From M269 sp964625615 (lineage in GTDB: Bacteria; Pseudomonadota; Gammaproteobacteria; Enterobacterales; Alteromonadaceae): a DNA stretch of 5,355 nt. Shown piece after piece: positions 1 through 5,301 of the stretch (position 1 is its first letter; every line of letters begins with the position of its first letter). The DNA lies in the NCBI GenBank assembly GCA_964625615.1, contig CAZVDU010000222.1, forward strand, positions 1 to 5,355, in the 5' to 3' direction. Position numbers and translations under genes: made by a program. The notes under the pieces are model-generated. The model saw nothing but the letters and a program-made list of their open reading frames with translations, did not search any database and was not told the DNA's origin.

Positions 1-464
1 ACTCTATACATCCGGCAAATTTAGTGCCTTGTTGTCGTGATTGTAATACTGGAAAAGGTAATAACGTGGCCGCCAGTTTAGACAGCCAAACTTTACACCC
101 GTATTTTGATAGGGATTTTTACTTCACAGAGAAATGGGTTTCAGCGAGGCTAATATCTGTAAATGACCCTGTTCTAGATTTCTATGTTGATCCACCTGCT
201 CATTGGCAACAGGCATGTAAAGACAGAGTAATTACACATTTTGAGGCTTACAAGCTGAAGAGAAGATATAAGGTAGAATCTGGAGTAGAGTTAAGTACAC
301 TCATCCATCAAAGAAAAACAATAATGGAAAACCTTTCTCCTGAAAGTTTTCGTCAGCAGTTGGCAAGTATATCGTCATGTTTAAGCCTACCTCCAAACCA
401 TTGGAAGCGAGTTATGTACACGACTTTAAGCCAAAATGAAGGCTTTCTTTCTATGGTGTTTTAA
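1..464 (+). CDS. HNH-family endonuclease, 5'-truncated by the window edge
   Basis: The reading frame is open from the first bases of the window (codons in phase from position 3) to the TAA at 462-464, giving 153 visible residues. The GTG at position 24 lies inside the motif and is not a real start. The first residues read HPANLVPCCRDCNTGKGN, the second half of an HNH/ββα-metal nuclease core: the central Asn-Leu, the Cys-rich knuckle (CC..C) and the CN..KG end. The usual last His is Asn here (an HNN variant), and the first catalytic His must lie upstream. After it come LHPYFD, an aromatic- and Arg/Lys-rich middle, and a helical-looking tail with NHWKRVMY near the C-terminus. From memory, this arrangement occurs in uncharacterised stand-alone HNH proteins, some of them encoded beside ATPase genes in defence loci. 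The family assignment is firm. The substrate and any partner are unknown because the upstream DNA is missing. Confidence 0.8.
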   Translation, partial: SIHPANLVPCCRDCNTGKGNNVAASLDSQTLHPYFDRDFYFTEKWVSARLISVNDPVLDFYVDPPAHWQQACKDRVITHFEAYKLKRRYKVESGVELSTLIHQRKTIMENLSPESFRQQLASISSCLSLPPNHWKRVMYTTLSQNEGFLSMVF

Positions 465-724
465 TTAGCTCAGTTTTTTGTAAATGTCCGCTATTGGCCG
501 TTTGCAGCCATACTTCAATGTTAGCTTTGGTATAAGCGTGGCATCGGTCTCATAAAGCTCTAATGGTATCAATGGGCGATTGTTTGTCGGGTTTAGCTGC
601 TCTGTGCGGTTCAATCATCAGCCATACATGTATATCGTATTTACTCTTCACTAAGACATAGAGCGTTACAATAAAGCTGGGATTGTGTGTTGTTTAATCA
701 CGATAATTGCGCATAATTTAAGCT
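465..724. other. Intergenic region, no gene recognised
   Basis: This stretch of 260 bp lies between the HNH gene and the hydrolase gene. All frames are broken by stops and no RNA gene fold was recognised. A run of six T follows shortly after the HNH stop (about 472-477), but I see no GC-rich stem before it, so a terminator is not supported. The octamer ATAAAGCT occurs twice (552-559 and 671-678). The right end (about 690-717) holds a possible promoter for the next gene, listed separately. Confidence 0.6.
690..717 (+). promoter_or_regulatory. Candidate sigma-70 promoter for the alpha/beta hydrolase gene
   Basis: TTGTTT (690-695) and CATAAT (712-717) are 16 bp apart, so they resemble -35 and -10 boxes. 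Transcription would begin about seven bases after the -10 box, essentially at the ATG at 725, giving a leaderless or nearly leaderless message. That fits the absence of any Shine-Dalgarno sequence before this gene. The match is modest in AT-rich DNA. GATAAT at 702-707 is an alternative -10 box but has no good -35 partner. Confidence 0.25.
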
Positions 725-1513
725 ATGAAAACGCTCAAATACACATTATTTACTCTTCTCAGTTGTATACCACTATACGTATACAGCGTTAATGCAGATA
801 AGGTTGTCGACAGTTCAACACTTACCACCAAAACATCGGATAATGTGATGCTTTATGGTGAGGAGTATTCAACGGGTAGGAATGCTGATGCGCCTCTTAT
901 TTTGTTGTTTCATCAAGGCGGCTCGAATGGTCGTGGAGAATATAGTTCAATTGCTTCGTGGTTGAATAAACATGGGTTTAGGGCTATCGCTTGGGATCAA
1001 CGCTCGGGTGGTGCTACCTATGGCAGTGAAAACCGAACGGTTCAGCACCTTCCTGAAAATACCGCGAATGGTTATTGTGACGCAGCAGCCGATCTTCAGG
1101 CTGCGCTTGATTTTGTTGTCACGAATGAATTAGCCAAACGTGTTGTGGTTTGGGGAAGTTCTTATTCAGGTGCATTGGTGTTTCAGCTTGCTGCTAAAAA
1201 TCCTGATCTCGTTTCGGGTGTTATCTCCTTTTCGCCTGCTTCAGGTGGTCCTTTGGTTGAGTGTCGAGCTAGGTTGTGGGCATCAGAAATTAAGGCTCCC
1301 ATGTTTGTTTTGAGGCCTTCTACTGAGATGGAGAGAGAGTCGAGTCTTGAACAAAGGGATATTTTACAACGTGCCGGTGTGCAATTTGAGGTTGTGGAAC
1401 AAGGCATTCATGGGTCGTCAATGCTTGTTGATGAAAGAACGGGGCAAAACATGCGTGATGCGCGCAATACTGTGTTGAAGTGGTTAAAAGAAGTGAGCGT
1501 AAGGCACGACTAA
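725..1513 (+). CDS. Secreted alpha/beta hydrolase
   Basis: A 262-residue protein starting with a typical Sec signal peptide: Lys2 and Lys5, a hydrophobic stretch at about 7-20, and a likely signal peptidase I cut after VNA (Ala24). The mature part should act in the periplasm or outside the cell. Serine-hydrolase landmarks are in order: LLFHQGG (60-66, strand plus oxyanion loop), WDQRSGG (90-96), the nucleophile elbow GSSYSG (144-149, Ser146, the G-x-S-Y-x-G form seen in S15-type and dienelactone-hydrolase-like enzymes), and a C-terminal GIHGSS with His229 as probable catalytic base. The acid is not obvious: the expected place after APMFVLRP (191-198) has Glu201/Glu203 rather than a clear Asp. 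Cys118 and Cys180 could form a disulfide. Length suits a minimal one-domain hydrolase. The substrate cannot be predicted. An in-frame TAA at 719-721 makes ATG 725 the first possible start; no Shine-Dalgarno sequence precedes it. LLSC at 11-14 is a poor lipobox. Confidence 0.85.
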   Translation: MKTLKYTLFTLLSCIPLYVYSVNADKVVDSSTLTTKTSDNVMLYGEEYSTGRNADAPLILLFHQGGSNGRGEYSSIASWLNKHGFRAIAWDQRSGGATYGSENRTVQHLPENTANGYCDAAADLQAALDFVVTNELAKRVVVWGSSYSGALVFQLAAKNPDLVSGVISFSPASGGPLVECRARLWASEIKAPMFVLRPSTEMERESSLEQRDILQRAGVQFEVVEQGIHGSSMLVDERTGQNMRDARNTVLKWLKEVSVRHD

Positions 1514-1533
1514 CTTTGAACCCTTCAACAATT

Positions 1534-1568
1534 GATAGAGGCTAAGGCCTAAGTGCCCTATCGCCTCT
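1534..1568. terminator. Stem-loop between convergent genes, possible weak terminator
   Basis: Two alternative stems overlap here. AGAGGC (1537-1542) pairs with GCCTCT (1563-1568). Alternatively GATAG plus GGC (1534-1538, 1540-1542) pairs with GCC plus CTATC (1555-1562), leaving one bulged A. The element covers the last codons of ilvH and most of the short gap to the hydrolase stop at 1513, so it could slow polymerase from both sides. No T-tract follows on either strand, so it is not a classical Rho-independent terminator. Confidence 0.25.
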
Positions 1569-2039
1569 CGCTAATCCACAGACACCAGTTCTTGATAGTT
1601 CAATGACATCTGCACATGCCGATAGGGTTTGTGAAAAGGCGTCTAATTTATCGCTGGTGCCAGTCATTTCTATGGTGTAATTGTTGGTTTGTACATCAAC
1701 AATATGCCCTCGGAAAATATCGACATTACGCATCACTTCGGCACGTGTTTTTTCAGTTGGTGTAGCGACTTTAATTAGCATTAGCTCGCGTTCGACATGG
1801 CTAGCATCGGACAAGTCGGCGACTTTGAGCACGTCAATCAACTTGTTGACTTGCTTGGTGATTTGTTCGATGACTTTGTCGTCACCGTGGCTGGTGATGG
1901 TCAAGCGTGACAGGCTTGGATCATGCGTAGGTGCTACACAGAGGCTATCAACATTATAGTTTCGTTGTGAGAACAAGGCCACGATACGTGACAAAGCACC
2001 GGGTTCGTTTTCCATTAAAACAGAGATAATTCTTTTCAT
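1542..2039 (-). CDS. ilvH: Acetolactate synthase III small (regulatory) subunit
   Basis: Regulatory subunit of acetohydroxyacid synthase. It binds the large subunit IlvI, raises its activity and gives feedback inhibition by valine. The 165 residues align along their whole length with E. coli IlvH (163 residues). An N-terminal ACT domain (about 1-75) opens with MKRIISVLMENEPGALSRI, followed by FSQRNYNVDSL. A C-terminal domain (about 85-160) contains IFRGHIVDV, GTSDKLDAF and SRTGVCGLARGD. Asn11, Gly14, Ser17 and Asn29, linked in E. coli to valine binding or valine-resistant mutants, are all kept, so valine sensitivity is expected. The start ATG overlaps the ilvI stop as TAATG, and GGAG (2048-2051) lies 8 nt upstream inside ilvI, indicating translational coupling and balanced subunit synthesis. 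Identification is secure. Confidence 0.97.
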   Translation of the reverse strand: MKRIISVLMENEPGALSRIVALFSQRNYNVDSLCVAPTHDPSLSRLTITSHGDDKVIEQITKQVNKLIDVLKVADLSDASHVERELMLIKVATPTEKTRAEVMRNVDIFRGHIVDVQTNNYTIEMTGTSDKLDAFSQTLSACADVIELSRTGVCGLARGDRALRP

Positions 2040-3757
2040 TAGGTACGCTCCGTTTTACTTAAACGCATATCATCCATTGCGCCGTACTTAATTTGCATAG
2101 GGTACACATGCTCATTTTGATCAACTTCAATATCCATAAACACTAAGCGATCTTTCATGGCGAAACATTGTGCCATGGCATCGTCTAACTCTTCTGGCTT
2201 AGTCACCTTGATACCAACATGGCCATAAGCTTCTGCTAGTTTGACGAAGTCGGGCATAGAATCCATATAAGAATGAGAGTGTCGCCCCTTATAAATCATG
2301 TCTTGCCATTGCCTTACCATACCCAGCGCCCTGTTATTTAATGAGATTACTTTAATCGGTAGGTTATATTGCAAGCAGGTTGCCAGCTCCTGAATATTCA
2401 TTTGAATACTGCCATCGCCGGTAACAACAACTGACGTTGACTCAGGGTGTGCGAATTGAACGCCCATCGCCGCCGGTAAACCAAAGCCCATAGTGCCTAG
2501 ACCGCCAGAGTTTATCCACTGACGTGGTTTAGCGTAGGGGTAATATAGAGCTGCAAACATCTGATGCTGACCTACGTCTGAGCTGACGAAAGCTTCGCCT
2601 TTTGTATGTTTGTAAATCGACTCAATAACAGCTTGAGGTTTAATCAGTTCTTCGTCGGTCGGATAGGTTAGGCAATCACGGCTACGCCATTGGCCTATTT
2701 GCTCCCACCAGTCACTCAATTTCTCTTTTTGTTGTGTTTGGTCTACTTGGGCTAATAGTTTCTGCATCTCTTGCACAACATGTTTCACTGACCCTACCAC
2801 GGGGATGTGTACGGCAACCGTTTTAGAGATTGAAGCCGGGTCAATATCCACATGCACTATCTTGGCGTTAGGGCAGAACTTAGCGACGTTATTGGTAACA
2901 CGATCATCAAATCGAGCGCCTAATGCCACAATGCAATCTGCATTATGCATGGTTTTGTTCGCCTCCAATGTACCGTGCATGCCTAACATGCCAATAAATT
3001 GAGGGTGTACGCCAGAAAAAGCGCCTAAACCCATCAATGTGCAGGTTACAGGGGTGTTCATATGCTCAGCTAGCGCCGTAACTTCTTCATGTGCTTCTGC
3101 TGCAATTGCACCTCCACCGACGTAAAGTACTGGGCGTTGTGCACTCTTCAGCGTTTCGACCGCTTTTTTGATTTGCTTCGCGTGACCTTTGGTATTGGGG
3201 TTATACGAGCGCATGCTGACTGACTTGGGGAACTCATAGGGGTGTTCTTCCAATACGTTGACGATGTCTTTTGGTAGGTCGACAACAACTGGACCGGGTC
3301 TTCCTGTATTAGCGATGTAATAAGCTTTGGCGATTGCATCTGGAATATCGACGGTACGTTTTACTAAGAAGCTATGTTTGACGATAGGGCGAGAGCAACC
3401 GACCATATCGGTTTCTTGAAATGCATCTTCACCAATATGTACAGAGGGAACTTGTCCAGACAGCACCACCATGGGAATTGAATCCATGTACGCTGTCGCG
3501 ATGCCTGTGAGAGTGTTGGTTGCGCCTGGGCCTGATGTTACAAGTACAGTACCTGTTTTGCCTGTAGAACGTGCATACCCGTCGGCCATATGTGCTGCTG
3601 CCTGTTCGTGGCGTACCAGAATGTGTTTGACATCGTCTTGTGCAAATAACGCATCGTAAATGTCCAATACCGCGCCACCGGGGTATCCAAAGACATGCTT
3701 TACACCAACATCCTTTAGCGCTTTTACGACCATCGCAGCGCCTGACATCATCTCCAC
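2039..3757 (-). CDS. ilvI: Acetolactate synthase III large (catalytic) subunit
   Basis: ThDP-, Mg- and FAD-dependent enzyme that condenses two pyruvates to acetolactate, or pyruvate with 2-oxobutyrate to acetohydroxybutyrate, the first common step to valine, leucine and isoleucine. Numbering from the GTG at 3757 gives 572 residues (E. coli IlvI has 574). The PYR domain contains FGYPGGAVLDIYDAL and RHEQAA, whose Glu51 activates ThDP. QVPSVHIGEDAFQETD follows. The middle domain has the LGARFDDRVT segment expected near FAD. The PP domain carries the ThDP/metal motif GDG (447-449), 24 residues, then NN (474-475). MVRQWQ holds the Trp (484) linked to 2-oxobutyrate preference. The C-terminus LSKTERT matches E. 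coli IlvI, separating it from the IlvB and IlvG isozymes. The frame extends to an ATG at 3772 without a good ribosome site. GTG 3757 has AGGAG 7 nt upstream and gives MEMMSGAAMV, aligning with E. coli MEMLSGAEMV, so it is preferred. First gene of ilvIH. Confidence 0.96.
   Translation of the reverse strand: MEMMSGAAMVVKALKDVGVKHVFGYPGGAVLDIYDALFAQDDVKHILVRHEQAAAHMADGYARSTGKTGTVLVTSGPGATNTLTGIATAYMDSIPMVVLSGQVPSVHIGEDAFQETDMVGCSRPIVKHSFLVKRTVDIPDAIAKAYYIANTGRPGPVVVDLPKDIVNVLEEHPYEFPKSVSMRSYNPNTKGHAKQIKKAVETLKSAQRPVLYVGGGAIAAEAHEEVTALAEHMNTPVTCTLMGLGAFSGVHPQFIGMLGMHGTLEANKTMHNADCIVALGARFDDRVTNNVAKFCPNAKIVHVDIDPASISKTVAVHIPVVGSVKHVVQEMQKLLAQVDQTQQKEKLSDWWEQIGQWRSRDCLTYPTDEELIKPQAVIESIYKHTKGEAFVSSDVGQHQMFAALYYPYAKPRQWINSGGLGTMGFGLPAAMGVQFAHPESTSVVVTGDGSIQMNIQELATCLQYNLPIKVISLNNRALGMVRQWQDMIYKGRHSHSYMDSMPDFVKLAEAYGHVGIKVTKPEELDDAMAQCFAMKDRLVFMDIEVDQNEHVYPMQIKYGAMDDMRLSKTERT
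2048..2051 (-). promoter_or_regulatory. Ribosome binding site of ilvH inside the ilvI 3' end
   Basis: On the - strand GGAG is followed by 8 nt and then the ilvH ATG, which itself shares one base with the ilvI TAA (TAATG). Ribosomes finishing ilvI can therefore restart on ilvH. Confidence 0.75.
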
Positions 3758-3764
3758 CTGCTTA

Positions 3765-3769
3765 CTCCT
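3765..3769 (-). promoter_or_regulatory. Shine-Dalgarno site that sets the ilvI start at GTG 3757
   Basis: AGGAG on the - strand, 7 nt before GTG (3757-3755). It lies just downstream of the in-frame ATG at 3772-3770, so it cannot serve that ATG. The second-best signal, AGGTG ahead of ATG 3748, would give a protein three residues shorter. Confidence 0.7.
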
Positions 3770-3796
3770 CATATACTCTGACTTAACGTTACGTAA

Positions 3797-3825
3797 ACTA
3801 TACGATAGCGAACGAAAAGATAAAA
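3797..3825 (-). promoter_or_regulatory. Candidate ilvI promoter
   Basis: On the - strand TATAGT (3802-3797) matches the -10 consensus at five of six bases. The region 17 bp upstream (TTTTAT, 3825-3820) is a poor -35 box, as would suit an activator-dependent promoter. Transcription would start near 3790, leaving a leader of about 33 nt before GTG 3757. E. coli ilvIH is activated by Lrp bound upstream of the promoter; a similar arrangement is possible here because a large dyad lies just upstream. Confidence 0.35.
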
Positions 3826-3839
3826 CATGTTTGGAGATT

Positions 3840-3893
3840 AAAGTGAGACATATATCCCAATATATGGATATATTAGGATGAATATTTCACTTT
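3840..3893. promoter_or_regulatory. 54-bp imperfect dyad upstream of ilvI, probable regulator site
   Basis: Outer arms AAAGTGA (3840-3846) and TCACTTT (3887-3893) and the inner AATATATGGATATATT (3859-3874) share the same axis between 3866 and 3867. ATCC/GGAT (3854-3857 and 3876-3879) also pairs. In all, 21 of 27 opposed positions are complementary. An alternative off-axis repeat, ATATATCC/GGATATAT (3850-3857 and 3866-3873), overlaps it. It lies about 40 bp upstream of the candidate -10 box and beyond the maoP stop at 3952. No T-tract follows on the - strand, so a terminator for maoP is less likely than an operator. Lrp is one candidate binder from E. coli practice, but I cannot identify the regulator from sequence. 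Confidence 0.45.
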
Positions 3894-3951
3894 GTGCTTT
3901 TATTTCTTGTTTAATAGGATGTTGTTAATTTAGTGTTAATGCGATTTGGTA

Positions 3952-4335
3952 TTACACGTCGTCGTCAAGATCTTCTTCTATAATAGGTTCATCGCTGCTT
4001 TCATCGTCTTGGACGACGGTATTGGAACCATAGATATTGACATGTTTTTTGCGATGTATTCGCTGCTGGTATTTGTCCCAGGCCCTTTGAACAACGTTAT
4101 TGAGATCAACTGGCTTCTTACCGAGCACAACATCACGTAGCTCTTGGTCTTCTTGAGTAACTGCTATGTAATTGCCATCAATTAATGCCGTAATCAATAA
4201 ACCATATTGGCTCAGTGCATTACTTTCAGATATTGAAAAATCTCCAGACCGAGAGAAACCATAAGGGTAATTGGCAGGATCGTTGAATGGACGAGTAAAA
4301 AACGTATTTCTGCCAGGGGATTGTGTATCTGTCAT
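3952..4335 (-). CDS. maoP: DUF413 protein, MaoP (macrodomain Ori protein) homologue
   Basis: A 127-residue protein of the DUF413 family, formerly YifE. In E. coli, MaoP acts with a DNA site, maoS, to organise the Ori macrodomain of the chromosome. Family landmarks are visible: FFTRPFNDPANYPYGFSRSGDFSISES (12-38), an invariant-looking GFSR-GDF core, then QYG, DG..IAVTQED (53-63), GKKPV (72-76), and a basic W.KY...I.RKK segment (86-97). The tail is strongly acidic (about 110-126), as in the E. coli protein. The frame extends upstream to ATG 4377, but GGAGG (4341-4345) sits 5 nt before ATG 4335 and 2 nt before ATG 4338, so 4335 is preferred and the N-terminus then matches the family's length. 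In E. coli the gene also lies near ilv genes (the ilvGMEDA cluster), though not ilvIH. Family assignment is secure; that it organises the chromosome here is inferred. Confidence 0.88.
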   Translation of the reverse strand: MTDTQSPGRNTFFTRPFNDPANYPYGFSRSGDFSISESNALSQYGLLITALIDGNYIAVTQEDQELRDVVLGKKPVDLNNVVQRAWDKYQQRIHRKKHVNIYGSNTVVQDDESSDEPIIEEDLDDDV

Positions 4336-4340
4336 CATAG

Positions 4341-4345
4341 CCTCC
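4341..4345 (-). promoter_or_regulatory. Shine-Dalgarno site that sets the maoP start
   Basis: GGAGG on the - strand, followed by CT and two tandem ATG codons (4338 and 4335). The 5-nt spacing to the second ATG is the better one. The site lies inside the frame of the longer ATG 4377 reading, which has no comparable ribosome site. Confidence 0.7.
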
Positions 4346-4537
4346 ATTGGGGACACACCAATTTCGCTGAATGGCATTGCTCAATGTTAGGGTTGGTTTT
4401 CCCAGTAAATATCAACAGAGTGACTACCCACGAGCGTTGCACTGAGCTAGAAGGAAAATACAGATATAAGTAGCTGGCGGTTCTATAGGAACAGGTTACG
4501 CAACTTTCATGATTATTCTTTCTAGCTTAAAAATCAG

Positions 4538-4565
4538 CTAAACAAAAACCATGGTTTATTTTTAG
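4538..4565. promoter_or_regulatory. 28-bp near-perfect dyad upstream of maoP
   Basis: The core AAACCATGGTTT (4546-4557) is a perfect 12-bp palindrome. Around it CTAAA (4538-4542) opposes TTTAG (4561-4565), and 12 of 14 opposed positions are complementary overall. It lies about 200 bp upstream of the maoP start and 100 bp downstream of the DUF4442 stop. There is no loop-plus-T-tract geometry of a standard terminator, so a protein-binding site is more likely. In E. coli the MaoP target maoS lies near maoP; whether this is an equivalent is only a guess. Confidence 0.4.
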
Positions 4566-4664
4566 GTTTTAATGGCGTTTTCGTCAATACCTATTCATAT
4601 GAAATTTTTGTGTCTATAACATTGGAAAAAGTGTGATGGTATATGCCAAGCAGAGATCCTAAAG

Positions 4665-5159
4665 CTACCGCTTTTTATGAGGCACCCATGCCCAAACCAT
4701 TTCACATTGTATTGGCTCGTCGCCTGATTCGTCGGTAACAGACACCTGAACCGTCATGTCTCCCTTTTCTTCCGTTTTTAAGCGTTCAAGTTGAACGTCT
4801 GTAAGACTGGCAATAGCTGTCATATTGCCGACGGTGCGTTTATGGTAATCAACATGTAGTGTTTTAAGTAGCGGCAGCTTATCGCCAGGCAAATTGATAC
4901 CGACAATGAAGCCAGTAGCTGACTCAGCCAGTAGTGCCATCGAAGCAGCATGTATACCACCGATGTGGTTCTGAACCCGTTTGATGTTTTTCTGAAAGAA
5001 TGTCACTGAATGGGTGTCAACATGAGTTATTTTTAGTCGAGCCGTACCAGCAAGTTTGACTTTATGGTTAAACAGAAACGTCATGAGGCGGTATTTTAGC
5101 CAAGTTGGATAATGTTCTATGGAACGAACGAATTCACCAAGGGCGTTTTTCTTAGGCAT
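4665..5159 (-). CDS. DUF4442 hot-dog fold protein, thioesterase-like
   Basis: A 164-residue cytoplasmic protein of the DUF4442 family, which has the hot-dog fold of PaaI/YiiD-type acyl-CoA thioesterases. The hallmark is VQNHIGGIHAASMALLAES (62-80): Asn64, His65, Gly68 and His70 lead into the central hot-dog helix, with Glu79 at the place of the usual catalytic acid. LHVDYHKRTVGNMTAIASL (101-119) and DMTVQVSVTDESGDEP (134-149) are the following β-strands. The N-terminus (about 1-35) is basic and amphipathic, with LKYRLMTFLFN, and contains no signal peptide. Family members are about 150-165 residues, so it is full length. The stop TAG lies in a small AAAGC/GCTTT repeat (4661-4674). The Shine-Dalgarno site is weak (purine-rich AGAAGAAAG before ATG 5159). 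It stands alone between a tRNA and maoP. Substrate and activity are unproven. Confidence 0.85.
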   Translation of the reverse strand: MPKKNALGEFVRSIEHYPTWLKYRLMTFLFNHKVKLAGTARLKITHVDTHSVTFFQKNIKRVQNHIGGIHAASMALLAESATGFIVGINLPGDKLPLLKTLHVDYHKRTVGNMTAIASLTDVQLERLKTEEKGDMTVQVSVTDESGDEPIQCEMVWAWVPHKKR

Positions 5160-5301
5160 AGCTTTCTTCTTTCTGGTAAGACCAGTGGAAGGGTGGCAGT
5201 CTTCTGCTCAAATATCAACTCATTCCTGATGATATAAACTCAATAGTTTCTTTTATAAAAGGATAAGAGATTAGGGAATAATGAGTTGTGTAATGATAAC
5301 T
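5160..5301. other. Spacer between tRNA-Gly and the DUF4442 gene, with inverted repeats
   Basis: Contains a 9-bp perfect inverted repeat, CAACTCATT (5216-5224) and AATGAGTTG (5280-5288), enclosing the 12-bp palindrome CTTTTATAAAAG (5250-5261). A short hairpin, CTGGT-AAG-ACCAG (5173-5185), lies just upstream of the DUF4442 ribosome site. None is followed by a T-run on the - strand, so no tRNA terminator could be assigned; the repeats may instead fold the tRNA 3' trailer. Confidence 0.4.

Larger units (their letters stand above)
4336..4664. other. Gene-free stretch upstream of maoP
   Basis: About 330 bp between the maoP start and the DUF4442 stop. No coding frame or RNA gene was recognised. It must contain the maoP promoter, but I found no convincing -35/-10 pair on the - strand. 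The notable content is a 28-bp dyad at 4538-4565 and, overlapping its left edge, a small inverted repeat TAGCT (4523-4527) / AGCTA (4536-4540). Confidence 0.6.

Noticed and set aside
1183..1407. Open frame on the - strand inside the hydrolase gene
   Set aside because: It lies fully antisense to a gene with clear signal peptide and catalytic motifs and shows no family resemblance of its own.
1681..1959. 92-codon + strand open frame antisense to ilvH
   Set aside because: Low-complexity Ser/Thr/Leu-rich shadow of the well-conserved ilvH frame, with no ribosome site.
2805..3659. Several 60-65 codon frames on both strands within ilvI
   Set aside because: All overlap the conserved ilvI coding sequence in other frames and have no recognisable motifs.
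3798..3851. 17-codon - strand frame upstream of ilvI ending in FAIV, a possible attenuation leader peptide
   Set aside because: It has no run of Ile/Val/Leu codons, overlaps the candidate promoter, and no terminator/antiterminator hairpin follows it before ilvI.
3660..3881. 73-codon + strand frame spanning the ilvI start and its upstream region
   Set aside because: Mostly antisense to ilvI, and its tail runs through the promoter and dyad region. No ribosome site or family signature.
3878..3928. 16-codon + strand frame MNISLCAFISCLIGCC in the maoP-ilvI spacer
   Set aside because: No properly spaced ribosome site, and it overlaps the dyad. Short frames like this are expected by chance in AT-rich DNA.
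3946..4140. 64-codon + strand frame antisense to the 3' half of maoP
   Set aside because: Shadow of the DUF413 coding sequence, with no independent support.
4336..4377. Longer maoP reading starting at ATG 4377
   Set aside because: The GGAGG ribosome site lies inside this extension, and the added residues have no counterpart in the family.
4661..4675. AAAGC-TACC-GCTTTTT as a terminator
   Set aside because: The stem is only 5 bp and the T-run is on the + strand, where no gene ends. On the - strand, the direction of the DUF4442 gene, no T-run follows.
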